A program made the translations under genes and the position numbers. Below are positions 1-10,787 of a stretch of DNA of 64,000 bases, one piece after another. The notes under the pieces are model-generated. The model made no database searches and had not been told where the DNA came from. It was given only the letters and a program-made list of their open reading frames with translations. Each line of letters opens with the position of its first letter. Position 1 is the first letter of the stretch. Origin of the DNA: Zygnema cylindricum (Eukaryota > Streptophyta > Zygnematophyceae > Zygnematales > Zygnemataceae); contig JBBHKE010002419.1 in the NCBI GenBank assembly GCA_037447655.1, positions 62,339-126,338 of the forward strand, in the 5' to 3' direction.

Positions 1-640
1 CTATCTCCCATGGAATTCTTTTCACTATCATTTTCTAATAAATATTTCTCCTCCCCTAAACATTTCATTAAATATTCCTCTTCTCCCCTATCCTTTAAAA
101 CTCCCTCTAGATTTACTTCTCCCATTTCCTCGGAATCCGTTGAGGTCTCTCTTTCCGACCAGTTTTCTGTTTCCAAAATATCTATAAAATTATCCTCGTT
201 ATTTTTATTTTTCCCTTTTTCAATTATGGATCCTAGATCTAACTTTCTTATTTCAAAGTCATACTCTCTACGCTCTTTGACATCCTCATCATGTCTAACT
301 CCATCAAGTACCTCCCTTCCCTTTACTTCCCTTATACCTCCAAAAGCACATTGTTGCTTTGGTGGAATTTTAGTGTGCTTTTCTCTCTTCTCCATTCTAC
401 CGATGTGAAAAAGCTCCAAAATATCTTCATCCGTTTTCTCCTCTTCCCCTTCTTCCTCCTCATTGACTTACCAACTTCTAAGTTATATCAAACAAGTGCA
501 TTCCTCCATGTAATGACCCGGTTCCCTACAAAAGAAGCAAACCCTTTTTTCTAAAGCTCCCTTTTCTTTTCCTCTCCCTCTCTTTCCACCAAAGTTCCGA
601 TAAGGTTTACCTTTGTATTTATTCCTCTCATCATGCTTCC
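1..640 (-). pseudogene. Copia-like gag/nucleocapsid relic, minus strand
   Basis: Read on the minus strand, one frame runs from about 640 to the window edge with only two stops, both just after a zinc knuckle. It begins with a basic stretch containing a tandem DERN-type repeat. A CCHC knuckle follows (C-F-F-C-x4-H-x4-C, about 520-480), then a long acidic linker, then IPPKQQCAFGGIREV. That last motif resembles the segment just ahead of the protease in the copia elements further right (IPQNQKCALRAIRE). I therefore read it as gag plus linker of a copia relative in opposite orientation to its neighbour. No intact protease is visible. The element continues to the left of the window. Family assignment is by motif only. 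Confidence 0.5.
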
Positions 641-689
641 GCGAGTCACCATCGTTCCTCTCATCACGCTTCCGCTAATCACCATATGC

Positions 690-897
690 GATGACGACGA
701 TGGAGAACTTCTCCTCAAAAAAAAGTTAAAGGTGATAGGTGAGCTAGAAATTCCAAAGATGCAAAAGTGTGCTTTCGGTGAAGTAAGAGAAGCTCATGAA
801 GAACGATGTATTGTTGATTCAAGAGTCTTTATGCATATGTGAAGAGAAAAACCATTGTTTACCAAAATGAGAAAGATCCCTACTGTAAAGATAGAGT
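690..897 (+). pseudogene. Outer copia: protease-region fragment
   Basis: The translation aligns with the protease-proximal part of the inner copia element at 11230-11420: ELEIPKMQKCAFGEVREA, then an IVDS motif and LFTKMRKI. The Asp-Ser-Gly protease triad reads DSR here, so the active site is lost, and a stop follows soon after. The fragment ends abruptly at 897, where an inverted LTR begins. Coding similarity resumes at 1828, so the two parts were one element before the LTR inserted. Confidence 0.65.
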
Positions 898-1827
898 TGT
901 AATTCTTTGACCTCCATTAGACCCAAAATGTCCAGCTTATATGAAGCCTCTAGGATAATATTTGCAATTTTGACTTTAGCAATGAATAAGTGCAACTCTC
1001 GCACGACAAAACTCCCACCGACTACACCTTTGTGTAGCCTGGACTCCCTTCAGTCCGGAACAAAAAGAATCATTGAAATTGCTCACCTGAGTATTAAGTT
1101 ATAGTTGGCCAAAAAAAGTCTATAAATACAGATGCACTCTGGGAGAGAGAGGCGGCTACCTAAAGTTTTCTAAGTCTTAAGCTCCCTCTCTGAACTTATT
1201 ATTAGTGTACCTAGCCAATCAAAGGACTGTAAAGTATAAGAAGGTACTAGTATCGTTGTACTTTTTTTACGGCCATAGTATGGTCTGGCCGCTCCGCTGA
1301 CGTGTGTCACTTCCTGAGCCGAAGTTGCTCCCCCTGTAATATCCACTTTCCAATTATGGCTTGCCACATGTCATCCGTTGCTTTTGGCTCACAAACCGCC
1401 AACTGACCAATTCGGTGCTTCGGCTCCATTGTGAGCCGTCTGATTGGAAGTTAGAACTTAATCGCGTTCGTTTAAATTCGACGTCGTTTCGATTCGTAAT
1501 TCTCGAAATGGAGTATGTACATTTGTACCATGTTTAAATAAGAAACACACCCAATAGATATAACGTTTCATTAATACCTAATGGATAAGGTGTACGTCTA
1601 TGCCATATGGTTTCATTTCGCATGTCATCAGATTAACTCTTGTTCACGACGCTTCAATTTTGCAAAGACTTATGCCCCCTGCTCCCTTAGTCTGTCGGTC
1701 CTCTTTACTGCTTAAGGCATCCATGGCTTTTTTTTATTCATTAGTGACTACGACAAGTGTGAGTAATAAAGAACCTTAATAGATAGACTTAACAAAAGAT
1801 ATAAAATAGAAAAAACCTTTTTCAACA
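898..1827 (-). mobile_element. Solo copia LTR, inverted (LTR A)
   Basis: The minus strand begins TGTTGAAAAAGG at 1827 and ends AATTACA at 898. It matches the LTR at 18123-19113 along its length, including a shared TATA-like stretch, the GGGAGTCCAGGCTACA segment and the AATGGAGGTC end. No internal retrotransposon domains adjoin it in its own orientation, so it is a solo LTR left by LTR-LTR recombination. It separates two collinear pieces of copia coding sequence. Flanks read AGAGT on the left and AGTCC on the right, so no clean target duplication survives. Confidence 0.75.
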
Positions 1828-2349
1828 AGTCCATGGGGATGAGAGAATACTAACCACTAATTTAGTTGGATTTGTGGATATGAGAGTCTTAGTTGATGGA
1901 AAGGCATCCATAGTCACGTTCTCTGATGTTTTTTTTTTTCAGAGTTGAACAAGAATCTTATCTCTAGGCAGGTCTTAGATGATAAGGGTTTTCAGACTAT
2001 TATTAAAAAATGAGTCTTCGTTGCTAGCTATGAGAGTGAAGTGTTCTTCACAGCTGAAAAGGGTACCCAAATAATGTTTAGGCTAAATTTGAGCAATAGA
2101 AAGATAGTAGTTTACTATGTCGGTGTAAGTGATTTGATGATGTGGCATAAAATATAGGGACTTGTGCATCTAGGTAGATTGAAATAAATAAAGAAAACGA
2201 GTGTAGTTGAGGGAATAAATTTTAGAGACAATGAGACTTTGGAGGATTATAGTCGATGTGCTCAAGGTAAGGCCCACCTATGGCCTTTTCCAAAAACTGC
2301 AACATATAAGGGTGAAAAGGTCTTAGATCAAAATGATACAGACATATGG
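1828..2349 (+). pseudogene. Outer copia: GAG-pre-integrase and integrase N-terminus
   Basis: Collinear with the inner copia element at 11420-11930. The frames give MFRLNLSNRKIVVYYVG, then MMWHK, then CAQGKAHLWPFPK (remains of the His-Cys zinc region), then YKGEKVLD with TDIW. The last matches the first catalytic-Asp region TDIL of the inner copy. Several stops and frame changes make it non-functional. The similarity stops within integrase at about 2349, where the LTR end of the inner copia begins. It resumes, after a gap of roughly 40 codons, at 15561. Confidence 0.65.
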
Positions 2350-2429
2350 TTGTGGCTGAAAGTGGGATTGTTAAAAATTAACGAGAGGATTTTTGAATTA
2401 TGTAGTCCAATGGAGGACACAAAATTGCA
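2350..2429 (+). mobile_element. Truncated 5' LTR of inner copia
   Basis: Eighty bases (TTGTGGCTGAAAGTGGG to AAAATTGCA) match the last 80 bases of the LTR at 14555-15560 with about 80% identity. The rest of this LTR, and about 120 bp of the outer copia integrase next to it, are missing. A deletion probably removed both. Confidence 0.65.
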
Positions 2430-3006
2430 AGTTATGGGCCCCACCCTCTAGGGTGCCCACCTTTAAAGGATATGGGTTCATCTATTGGGAAGCCATGATG
2501 ATGGGGGCTTTGTGCAAAAAACTATACTGGGGTATCGTCAGTGGACAAGTGAAACGTCCACCTTTGGGAACTCCACCAGGATTAGGAGGAGTAAAGTTTC
2601 TTGCAACAGCGACTGCTTCAGCGGAGAAGGCAGATGATGGGGACAACAAGGTGTCTGAAAAGGGGAAAGGGAAGAAGACACCCCTCACTCCTGTTGCCAT
2701 AACACTTGGAGCGGCAACCGTGAAGACCGCGGAGAACGACACTCAGATGTGGGAAGACATAAACATGGCTGCCAAGAACTTCATTCTAAAGCACCTCACT
2801 TAAGCTTTGGCCACCCCTCACCTTCACATTTATAAGGCGGAGGAGTTGTGGGTGAGTTTGGTGGAGATCTATAGAGCAGGTACTATTCAAAAGCTCCAGT
2901 TAGTTGAACAAAAGCTAGTGAATTACACTTACAAAAGAGGAAAGATTTTAGATTAATGCAATGGTCTCTCTTGTTTGTATATGGAGATGGAGAGTGTCGG
3001 CAGGAC
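2430..3006 (+). pseudogene. Inner copia: gag N-terminal half
   Basis: Directly after the LTR end the translation reads FKGYGFIYWEAMMMGALCKKLYWGIVSG, the usual start of a plant copia Gag (a 'FNG..F..W...M...L......W.I..G' pattern). A lysine- and alanine-rich insert follows, then MAAKNFILKHLT and, past a stop, EELWVSLVEIYRA, typical of the Gag helical region. The reading breaks at 3006 inside Gag and resumes at 10783 with LFIKLPDEYENIVYRV. The inserted Ty3 element explains the break exactly. Confidence 0.6.
3002..3006. repeat. Target-site duplication of the Ty3 element (left)
   Basis: AGGAC immediately before the left LTR. The identical AGGAC lies at 10783-10787 just after the right LTR. Five base pairs is the normal size for a Ty3 integrase. 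Confidence 0.92.
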
Positions 3007-3973
3007 TGTAACAGGATCTCCTACCTCTCAGAAAATCCCATTACTACAAACAATTCCAACCACACATTCCACACATTGGAAAATACACATCCACATTGGA
3101 AAACACTCACATAAGGATAAACTTTAATTGAAAAGAAGCTTCTGTCCACATAACATTAGCTTGGTCTCTTGCCCTCGTGGCTCAACCCTTCAATTTAAAG
3201 TGTTTCCTCTACTCTCCACTCTTAATAATTATATCTCTTAACTACTAAAACACTATTTAGTTAGTAAGAGATTTCGATGCAAAATGCCTTTTCTCCAATT
3301 TGGTATTAATCGCTCAGGACCAAGATCAGCTGGAATTTCCACAAACTTTTCCAAAGGAAAAGATGTCTACTCTCCTCTTACACTTCACTATTTATCCATC
3401 ATCGCCCTGGACTCGCCAGGCCAGAGTCAACGCTCCGTTTTAACAGGCTTTTACCTGGGCCAATCATTGATCAGCAAAGACTCAGACTGACCAATGCAAA
3501 AACGTGCGAAATCTCTTACTAACTACTTAGCACTTTACTAACCAATCAAACGTTACGTTTCACTACGTAACATTTACGTGCAAAAGTGCGCGCCAAACGA
3601 AACGCGACTTCGCACGATCGTGCGTAACAAATTTCGCACGCGAAACTTCCTACGAAATTCCTTTAAGTAAAAGTGACGTTTCGTACTAAAATTTGTACGA
3701 AACGAACCACTGTGCATACTAAACGTTTCATTAGAACTTTATGAAACGTACACACGTAATTTCGGTACTAATTTGACCCTTAACCCGTTTCAATGATACC
3801 CACTTGTTATTTAGACCCCACGCTGTCACCTAAATGCACCCATCGCTATAACTTTTAAAATCTAACTCCAAATAGCGTGATTCTTTTGCGGACGTCTACC
3901 AAATTTAGTACGCTATAATCATAACACCTAAATATCCCTTTATAAACAAGTTCGATCCGCTATTGCTGTTACA
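3007..3973 (-). repeat. 3' LTR of the Ty3 element
   Basis: 967 bp, starting TGTAACAGGATC on the + strand and ending GCTGTTACA, so TG...CA with the short inverted TGTAAC/GTTACA ends. It matches 9816-10782 except for three bases seen: A versus G near 3353/10162, C versus A near 3871/10680, and G versus T near 3912/10721. Confidence 0.93.
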
Positions 3974-3987
3974 TCATCCCCTCCTTA
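3974..3987 (-). other. Polypurine tract of the Ty3 element
   Basis: The minus strand reads TAAGGAGGGGATGA directly upstream of the 3' LTR. This purine run sits where the plus-strand DNA primer of LTR retrotransposons lies. Confidence 0.8.
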
Positions 3988-4021
3988 TTTTTAACTGACC
4001 TCAGTTAAACACTTTTAATTT

Positions 4022-7000
4022 TCAAGACGGCACTTCTATATTATTATCCCTCCAATACCTCTGTAAAAACTCAGAATTTTTATCCTCTAAAGTCAACTCA
4101 TCTTCAGGCCTTCCTAGATAATGCACTTGCCAGAATATAGTATTACCAACCTTGAACCGTTGACCAACCCAATCTATTACCCATCTGTGGACTTCAGGTT
4201 CTATAATTATTGAGGGATCCAATTCCAGTTCTCTTTCTGTTGGTCGAAGATTCGCTGGTTTCAGTTGACTGATGTGTATCACAGGATGAATTTTTGTTGA
4301 AGGCGGAAAGTCCAATTTGGCAGCAACTGACGATATCATCTCGATTACAGTAAATGGTCCAATGTACTTAGGGGCAAATTTCCCCGTAGGATCCGATTGT
4401 CCCTCAATCTTGCACCTGTAATGAGTTGTAGAAAGCCAAACCTTGTCACCTGTGCGTAACACCCAATCACCCCGTTTGCGGTTAGCATTTAATTCTTGCC
4501 TCCTTTGTGCCTCCACTAATGAATCTCGGACAGTTTTCCAAATTGTTTGAACGTATTCCCAAAACTCTGTTCCAGAACCCCTATTTTCTTGAGTGACTCC
4601 TGTTATTAAGTCCAATGCTTCTCTAGGTTGGTATCCGTATGCAACCTTAAATGGCGAGAATCCTGTACTAGCATGTTTACATGAATTGTATGCAAATTCC
4701 ATTAATGGTAGTTTAGATTCCCATGTGTTCTGAACTCCACTACAAACAGTCCTAAGCATTTCCTCTAGTGTGCGGTTCATCCTTTCTGTCTGTCCATCTG
4801 TCTGAGGATGATAAGCGGTACTCATTTTCAATTCAGTGCCTAAATTTTGTTGCAATTCTTTCCAAAATGCAGATGTAAATTTAGAATCCCTATCACTGAC
4901 TATAGACAGGGGAACTCCATGATGTCTGACCACGTTGTCAAAATATAACTTTGCAATATCTACAACTGAATGAGTAGTTTTGCAAGGGATAAAGATTGCC
5001 ATTTTACTGAACCTATCGACTACGACCATGATACTGTCATTTCTTCTAGATGTAGCTGGTAACCTGACAATAAAATCCATACTGACAGATTCCCATGGTC
5101 TTTCGGGGATATCTAAAGGTTTTAAGAGTCCCCTAGGTTTCTGGTTACTAGGTTTACTCTGTTGGCAAGGAACACAACTTTCCACGTGTTTCGACACCTC
5201 CTTTGCCATCCCTGGCCAAAACAATCTACTCTGCAACCGACTAAGAGTTTTATCTCGACCAAGATGTCCTAAATGCTCATGGGCTTCCTGTAAAAGTTGT
5301 TTTCTTAAGTCTCCCATTTCAGGAATGCATAACCTATCCCCTGTTCGCAAATACAGTAAACCATCTTCTATTCTAAAGTTTTTAACATGCCTCTCATTCA
5401 GTGGGTCAGAATTCTCTCCCGAAATATTCTTGCAAATCACAACAAAATAAGGATCTTTATCATAACCATATCTAACTGTATCTAAAAACAATTCATCTTG
5501 AACCATAACACTTATTTCAAAACATCTACTTAATGGATCAGCGACTACATTTGTTTTCCCAGGAATATGTTTGACATTAAATTTGAAATATGCTAATTTT
5601 TGCATCCACCTAACCTGTCTGCCAGTCATAATCTGCGCATCACTTAATCTCTGTAAATAAGAGAGCGCTTTATTATCACAGTGAACTGTAAATTCTTTAT
5701 TATGCAAATAACAACGCCATTTCACCAATGCATGTACAATTGCAAGTAATTCTTTTTCCTGTGCTGTATAGTTCTTTTCAGCATCATTGAATTTTCTGGA
5801 CTCAAAAGCAATAGGATGGAAGTGTTTGCCGACTTTTTGACTTATGACTGCACCTAGACCCTTATCAGATGCATCTGTGGTGATCAAAACTTCAAATTCC
5901 CCGGCAGGGTCAGGATACACCAGTGTAGGGGCAGAGGTCAACTTCCCTTTTAATTCCTCGAATGCTCCCTCTTGATCAGCTCCCCACACAAACGTCTCCT
6001 TCTCCCGAAGTAAATCCGTCAAAGGTGCGGCGATCATACTGAAGTTCCTAATAAATTTCCTGTAATAAGTGGCCAATCCCAAAAACGATCTAACTTCTGT
6101 GACATTAGTAGGTTGTTTCCAATTTTGGATTGCCAAAATTTTGGATGGGTCTGTTTTAACACCTTCCCCACTAACTATATGTCCCAAAAATAATTGTTCA
6201 CTTTTAAGAAAACTAGATTTTGACAATTTTCCATATAATTTTCTTTCTCTTAACCTTTCCAACACTCTTTTTAAATGAATTACATGTTGTTCATTAGATT
6301 CACTGTAGACTAAAATATCGTCTATAAACACTTGGACAAACTCATCTATGTAATCTGAAAAGGTTTGGTTCATTAATCTTTGGTAAGTAGGCGGTGCATT
6401 CGTTAAGCCGAATGGCATCACTATCCATTCGAAGTGACCCACCCTAGTCCTGAAAGCAGTTTTATCAACATCTTCAATTCTAATTGGCACTTGATTAAAG
6501 CCACTACGCAGGTCAATCAACGAAAACACTTTAGCACCTTTTAAACGATCTATCAAATCAGAAATTAAAGGTAACGGATACTTATCCTTCACCGTAATCT
6601 TGTTCAAACTACGATAATCGACACACATTCTCAACGTTCCGTCCTTCTTTTTGACGAAAAGAACTGGTGCTCCGTACGGTGATTTGCTGGGTTGAATATG
6701 TCCTTTCTCTAGGAGTTCTTTGATCTGTTTCTTTAACTCCTCTTGCTCAAAGAAACTGTGCTTATAAATTCCTGTGACAGGAGGGTTACATCCAGGTTCC
6801 AAGTTAATAACATGTTCTACATCTCGGGAAGGTGGCCTTCCTGAGGGTAAATCACTTGGAAAAACATCCCGGAATTCAAAAATCAAATCCTTAACAGCAG
6901 CATCAGGTGTATTAATGTCAGTTACAAAATCAGATTTTTGTTTTTCAAGATTTTTAGTGGTGTCTGATTCAGGAATAACATGAATGTTAGTGTTTTCTCC

Positions 7001-7681
7001 CCCCCCTTCATCAGTAACTGCCTCAGTTACTAATAACAAGAAAGCATGATTTGTTTTATCTTTTAAATGCTTTTTAAATTGTTTAGCGGAAATCAAACCT
7101 TCTACTCCCAATCTGGTTATGTTATTTATATGATTCCTATGCAATTTCTTAGGAGATAATGCTTGCAAAACCTTCCAACCGTTTTCAGACTTCACTTTTA
7201 AGGTGTTAATTTCCCAATTAATTTGAGGATTATGTTCTGTTAACCAAGGCTTTCCCAGAATTAGTTCTTCACTTCCCAAATTCATTATTTCACACACAAC
7301 TTTCATTTTATGACCCTGGATATCAACTTCTATCGTGTCAGTTTGTAAGTCTAATGTGGACTTATTACCATTTGCCACTTGAACATGTAAAGGCTTTTCC
7401 CTTATGACAGTAGGAATTTTATTTTCCTCTACAAACTTATGTGAAATAAAATTATGTGTGGCACCTGAATCAACCATTACTTTCAACGGCTTTCCTTCCA
7501 CTAATGACTCGAATCTAATCAAACTGTGTCTGGTGTCATCATTACTTAACTGTCCTAACATAGGTCTGTTGTTGAGAATTTCATCAGAAGGATTCTTTAA
7601 ACTATGCAGTGTAGTGATAATCATAATAAATTCAGCAATCCTAGCTTTTCCATTCATTAATTTGCCCTCCAAAGTTAACAA
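4022..7681 (-). CDS. pol: Ty3 pol: protease, RT, RNase H, integrase, chromodomain-like tail
   Basis: A single open frame of 1,219 codons. Domains in order: aspartic protease with DSGA at residues 71-74; reverse transcriptase with [13 protein letters not shown] (336-348) and the catalytic FIDDIL box (452-457); RNase H with [10 protein letters not shown] at about 600; integrase zinc region (H-x-x-L-G-H then C-x-x-C at about 810-845); and the DDE core with MDFI, SDRD and [15 protein letters not shown]-like KYIGPFTVI motif follows. The last 65 residues ([12 protein letters not shown] to [16 protein letters not shown]) resemble a diverged chromodomain, placing it among chromoviruses. The first codon of the open frame at 7681 is TTG. 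The frame stays open further upstream past 7750, so pol probably starts by frameshifting or fusion from gag, not at an ATG of its own. No internal stop was seen. Confidence 0.9.
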   Translation of the reverse strand: MLTLEGKLMNGKARIAEFIMIITTLHSLKNPSDEILNNRPMLGQLSNDDTRHSLIRFESLVEGKPLKVMVDSGATHNFISHKFVEENKIPTVIREKPLHVQVANGNKSTLDLQTDTIEVDIQGHKMKVVCEIMNLGSEELILGKPWLTEHNPQINWEINTLKVKSENGWKVLQALSPKKLHRNHINNITRLGVEGLISAKQFKKHLKDKTNHAFLLLVTEAVTDEGGGENTNIHVIPESDTTKNLEKQKSDFVTDINTPDAAVKDLIFEFRDVFPSDLPSGRPPSRDVEHVINLEPGCNPPVTGIYKHSFFEQEELKKQIKELLEKGHIQPSKSPYGAPVLFVKKKDGTLRMCVDYRSLNKITVKDKYPLPLISDLIDRLKGAKVFSLIDLRSGFNQVPIRIEDVDKTAFRTRVGHFEWIVMPFGLTNAPPTYQRLMNQTFSDYIDEFVQVFIDDILVYSESNEQHVIHLKRVLERLRERKLYGKLSKSSFLKSEQLFLGHIVSGEGVKTDPSKILAIQNWKQPTNVTEVRSFLGLATYYRKFIRNFSMIAAPLTDLLREKETFVWGADQEGAFEELKGKLTSAPTLVYPDPAGEFEVLITTDASDKGLGAVISQKVGKHFHPIAFESRKFNDAEKNYTAQEKELLAIVHALVKWRCYLHNKEFTVHCDNKALSYLQRLSDAQIMTGRQVRWMQKLAYFKFNVKHIPGKTNVVADPLSRCFEISVMVQDELFLDTVRYGYDKDPYFVVICKNISGENSDPLNERHVKNFRIEDGLLYLRTGDRLCIPEMGDLRKQLLQEAHEHLGHLGRDKTLSRLQSRLFWPGMAKEVSKHVESCVPCQQSKPSNQKPRGLLKPLDIPERPWESVSMDFIVRLPATSRRNDSIMVVVDRFSKMAIFIPCKTTHSVVDIAKLYFDNVVRHHGVPLSIVSDRDSKFTSAFWKELQQNLGTELKMSTAYHPQTDGQTERMNRTLEEMLRTVCSGVQNTWESKLPLMEFAYNSCKHASTGFSPFKVAYGYQPREALDLITGVTQENRGSGTEFWEYVQTIWKTVRDSLVEAQRRQELNANRKRGDWVLRTGDKVWLSTTHYRCKIEGQSDPTGKFAPKYIGPFTVIEMISSVAAKLDFPPSTKIHPVIHISQLKPANLRPTERELELDPSIIIEPEVHRWVIDWVGQRFKVGNTIFWQVHYLGRPEDELTLEDKNSEFLQRYWRDNNIEVPS

Positions 7682-7722
7682 CTTAACTTCTGGGTCCGAT
7701 TGACTAAACTGAGGACTTTCAG

Positions 7723-8169
7723 TTAGTCCTTTCCGTTTCCCACCTCCTGGGCATCCTGCTCAGCTAGATATAATGCAATATCCTCTTGGAGACCTTCATT
7801 TACATCGACTGTTTTGAGAGAACCTTTATCTATACAGTCTTTAGCGTAATGATCTGGACCTCCACATTTGAAACAAGTGACTTTCTTCTTGGGTTTTGTG
7901 CACTCTCTACTAAAATGTCCCTCCTCTCCACAGTTATAACAGTTAATCTTTTTCAATTGTGCACACTCAAATGCTCTATGACCCTTTTTCTGACAAATTG
8001 TGCATGTGGGGATGGTAAGGTTAGGCTTCTGAGCATTAATGTTTGGTTTAGGACTTTTAATGTACCCCCCTCTATTGTTAAATTTATTTCCTGCGTTAAC
8101 ACTATGTCCACCCCTTTGATTTCCCCTAAAGATATTTTGTCTATTCACCAGACCAGCATTCGACCCTCT
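7723..8169 (-). CDS. Ty3 nucleocapsid region with three zinc knuckles
   Basis: The minus-strand frame from 8169 to 7723 encodes a basic segment rich in Gly, Asn and Arg ([14 protein letters not shown]). Three zinc knuckles follow in sequence: C-T-I-C-x4-H-x4-C, C-Y-N-C-x4-H-x4-C and C-F-K-C-x4-H-x4-C. A short acidic tail ends at a stop. The frame has no ATG of its own, and a stop closes it upstream at 8170-8172. It is offset by one base from the gag frame, which ends at 8145. It should be the C-terminal part of Gag. Either the element uses a frameshift here or a one-base lesion split the gag gene. Confidence 0.8.
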   Translation of the reverse strand, partial: RGSNAGLVNRQNIFRGNQRGGHSVNAGNKFNNRGGYIKSPKPNINAQKPNLTIPTCTICQKKGHRAFECAQLKKINCYNCGEEGHFSRECTKPKKKVTCFKCGGPDHYAKDCIDKGSLKTVDVNEGLQEDIALYLAEQDAQEVGNGKD

Positions 8170-9038
8170 TCAACAAATTCCTCCTCATCCCACTCTGATA
8201 CTTCATTCAAATTACCCCTGAGTGATCGAGTTTCCCGATTATACCCCAACTGATCCTCTAATTCCAATGACTTATCTTGTAATTCCTTCAAATTAATAAA
8301 TTTTTGATGTTTCAGTTCTGATTTCAGTATAGGATTTAAATAGTTCAAGAAATGCAATTTAGCCATTTCATCAGTCAAACCTATGACATGAATACTAGAT
8401 GAGTCAAATTCCACAATATAATCCTTCACAGATCCATTCTGCTTACAATTCAGCCACTTTTCTTCCATTCTGGATTTAAAAGTGACAGACAAGAAACGCG
8501 ATTTGATCGCGGTTTTAAAAGTTTCCCAATCAGCATTATCAGGAATCAATTTAGATCTTCTCTGGGTATAATACCAAATCTGAGCATCACCTTTCAGACA
8601 ACTAACAGCAAAAGAAGTGTAATCATCACGATCACAATTTCTAGATTCCAAATAATATTCCATATGAAAAATCCAAGCATCCAACTCATCAATCTTCTTA
8701 CCATCAAACGATGGTGCCTCACTAATAGACAATTTCAGATCCCTTATCTTCTTAGGTCTATCATGATCATCCTCCCTAAAACTAGCATTCCTTTTACCAC
8801 TCTCACCCTTTTGGTCATTCATATCATTTTTGGTCTGAATTAAGTTAATAAGTTCATCCAATTTTTCATTTGAAACATTTCCATTTTCTTTGACAACTTT
8901 CAATTCACTTTTCAATTCGGAAATGGTTTCATCCACAGCGGCAGCATGATTGTTAAATCTTTTGACCAATTTCACAGTACGCTTCTTCAACATATTTAAA
9001 GCATTCTCCATTTCACGTTTCCATGCAGAATTTGCCAT
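8145..9038 (-). CDS. gag: Ty3 Gag, capsid region
   Basis: The first ATG in frame is at 9038. The N-terminus is a coiled-coil-like stretch (residues about 5-75, rich in K, E and L). The retrotransposon Gag core follows, with FDGKKIDELDAWIFHMEYYL, GDAQIWYY and the W...F...F pattern ending KSRMEEKWLNCKQNGSVKDY, as in plant Ty3 Gag (retrotrans_gag family). It stops at 8145, before the zinc knuckles that normally lie in the same protein. Those continue in the next frame. Confidence 0.85.
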   Translation of the reverse strand: MANSAWKREMENALNMLKKRTVKLVKRFNNHAAAVDETISELKSELKVVKENGNVSNEKLDELINLIQTKNDMNDQKGESGKRNASFREDDHDRPKKIRDLKLSISEAPSFDGKKIDELDAWIFHMEYYLESRNCDRDDYTSFAVSCLKGDAQIWYYTQRRSKLIPDNADWETFKTAIKSRFLSVTFKSRMEEKWLNCKQNGSVKDYIVEFDSSSIHVIGLTDEMAKLHFLNYLNPILKSELKHQKFINLKELQDKSLELEDQLGYNRETRSLRGNLNEVSEWDEEEFVEEGRMLVW

Positions 9039-9801
9039 TATCACACAATGAAATCAAGCAAAAGTAAGGATAGAATATAATTTCCCAAAGAAATTTGCTG
9101 CAGATTTGAAGTCCTTAGATTGCTCCAAAAACTTTTTCTCCTTAACAAATCCTTTGAAAAGATCAAAATCTGAGAAATTAAAAAAAAATATTGAAAGTAA
9201 GTTAGTACAAATTCAAATTTTCAATTTCCCAACATTGAAACAGAAATGTAAGAATTTCCCCACCAATTTTGCAATAGCAAAAATTGAAAGCTCTCAAAGG
9301 TAAGATTTAACCATAAATTTGCAACAGCAAAACTGAAATCAATCAAAGGTAACAATTTAGGGTTTGAAAAGTTTTGAGTCATTTCTGGACTCCTTTGCTC
9401 TTGAAGAAGTAAAGTACTCCACTTTCCTTCTCCTCCATTAGCAAATTCCCCATTTCCCACTACATCAGGATCTTTTGTTCTATAATCCTCACATCCTCAC
9501 CCTTCATGGCTTCAAGCCCTCCCTCTACACATGAATCATTGCTAGGAGAAGGCAAGTTTGTTTGGCCTCTAGGTAATTGGAGTGAGCTTCGGCGGTGGCT
9601 ACACTGCCCACCCCGCCTTAGTCCTTAGGACCTGAGCACGCCCCACATCTAACCAGCGGCCGCTGGCAGTGTGATCACTCAGTTTCCCTCCAATCCCCTA
9701 CCACTTCACATTGTGGTTCTACCGACACAGGTTAGAGCACCCTCACCGGTCACGGCAATCGATTTTCGGGTGAGCAAACTTCTCCCTGGTTTCTAACCAA
9801 A
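9039..9801 (-). other. Ty3 untranslated leader
   Basis: About 760 bases between the PBS and the gag start, with no convincing frame. It contains the 14-bp palindrome CCAGCGGCCGCTGG near 9652-9665 and GC-rich stretches that could fold, as expected for a dimerisation or packaging region. That role is inferred from position only. Confidence 0.5.
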
Positions 9802-9813
9802 GCTCTGATACCA
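9802..9813 (-). other. Primer-binding site, initiator Met tRNA type
   Basis: The minus strand reads TGGTATCAGAGC two bases inside the 5' LTR. This is the classic plant retrotransposon PBS complementary to the 3' end of initiator methionine tRNA. Confidence 0.92.
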
Positions 9814-9815
9814 TA

Positions 9816-10782
9816 TGTAACAGGATCTCCTACCTCTCAGAAAATCCCATTACTACAAACAATTCCAACCACACATTCCACACATTGGAAAATACACATC
9901 CACATTGGAAAACACTCACATAAGGATAAACTTTAATTGAAAAGAAGCTTCTGTCCACATAACATTAGCTTGGTCTCTTGCCCTCGTGGCTCAACCCTTC
10001 AATTTAAAGTGTTTCCTCTACTCTCCACTCTTAATAATTATATCTCTTAACTACTAAAACACTATTTAGTTAGTAAGAGATTTCGATGCAAAATGCCTTT
10101 TCTCCAATTTGGTATTAATCGCTCAGGACCAAGATCAGCTGGAATTTCCACAAACTTTTCCGAAGGAAAAGATGTCTACTCTCCTCTTACACTTCACTAT
10201 TTATCCATCATCGCCCTGGACTCGCCAGGCCAGAGTCAACGCTCCGTTTTAACAGGCTTTTACCTGGGCCAATCATTGATCAGCAAAGACTCAGACTGAC
10301 CAATGCAAAAACGTGCGAAATCTCTTACTAACTACTTAGCACTTTACTAACCAATCAAACGTTACGTTTCACTACGTAACATTTACGTGCAAAAGTGCGC
10401 GCCAAACGAAACGCGACTTCGCACGATCGTGCGTAACAAATTTCGCACGCGAAACTTCCTACGAAATTCCTTTAAGTAAAAGTGACGTTTCGTACTAAAA
10501 TTTGTACGAAACGAACCACTGTGCATACTAAACGTTTCATTAGAACTTTATGAAACGTACACACGTAATTTCGGTACTAATTTGACCCTTAACCCGTTTC
10601 AATGATACCCACTTGTTATTTAGACCCCACGCTGTCACCTAAATGCACCCATCGCTATAACTTTTAAAATATAACTCCAAATAGCGTGATTCTTTTGCGG
10701 ACGTCTACCAAATTTAGTACTCTATAATCATAACACCTAAATATCCCTTTATAAACAAGTTCGATCCGCTATTGCTGTTACA
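9816..10782 (-). repeat. 5' LTR of the Ty3 element
   Basis: Same length and termini as 3007-3973. It should hold the element's promoter. Much of the U3/R region is rich in CGTACG- and ACGTAAC-type words. I cannot place the transcription start with confidence. Confidence 0.92.
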
Positions 10783-10787
10783 AGGAC
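10783..10787. repeat. Target-site duplication of the Ty3 element (right)
   Basis: AGGAC, the partner of 3002-3006. Removing the element and one AGGAC joins the two halves of the inner copia gag. Confidence 0.92.

Larger units (their letters stand above)
3007..10782 (-). mobile_element. Ty3/gypsy chromovirus-type LTR retrotransposon, nearly intact
   Basis: A complete 7,776-bp element on the minus strand. In transcription order it has the 5' LTR (10782-9816), a PBS matching initiator-Met tRNA (9813-9802), an untranslated leader, gag, zinc knuckles, pol (protease, RT, RNase H, integrase, chromodomain-like tail), a polypurine tract and the 3' LTR (3973-3007). Both LTRs are 967 bp and begin TG and end CA. 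I saw only three differences between them, which indicates recent insertion. A perfect 5-bp duplication (AGGAC) flanks it. Gag, nucleocapsid and pol occupy three different frames, so at least one frame change is probably a lesion. It splits the Gag of the inner copia element. Confidence 0.93.

Noticed and set aside
2482-2742. 86-codon minus-strand frame
   Set aside because: It lies opposite the copia gag and has no motif. The plus strand explains the region.
7723-9460. Plus-strand open frames across the Ty3 element
   Set aside because: They are shadows of the minus-strand gag and pol frames, without motifs of their own.
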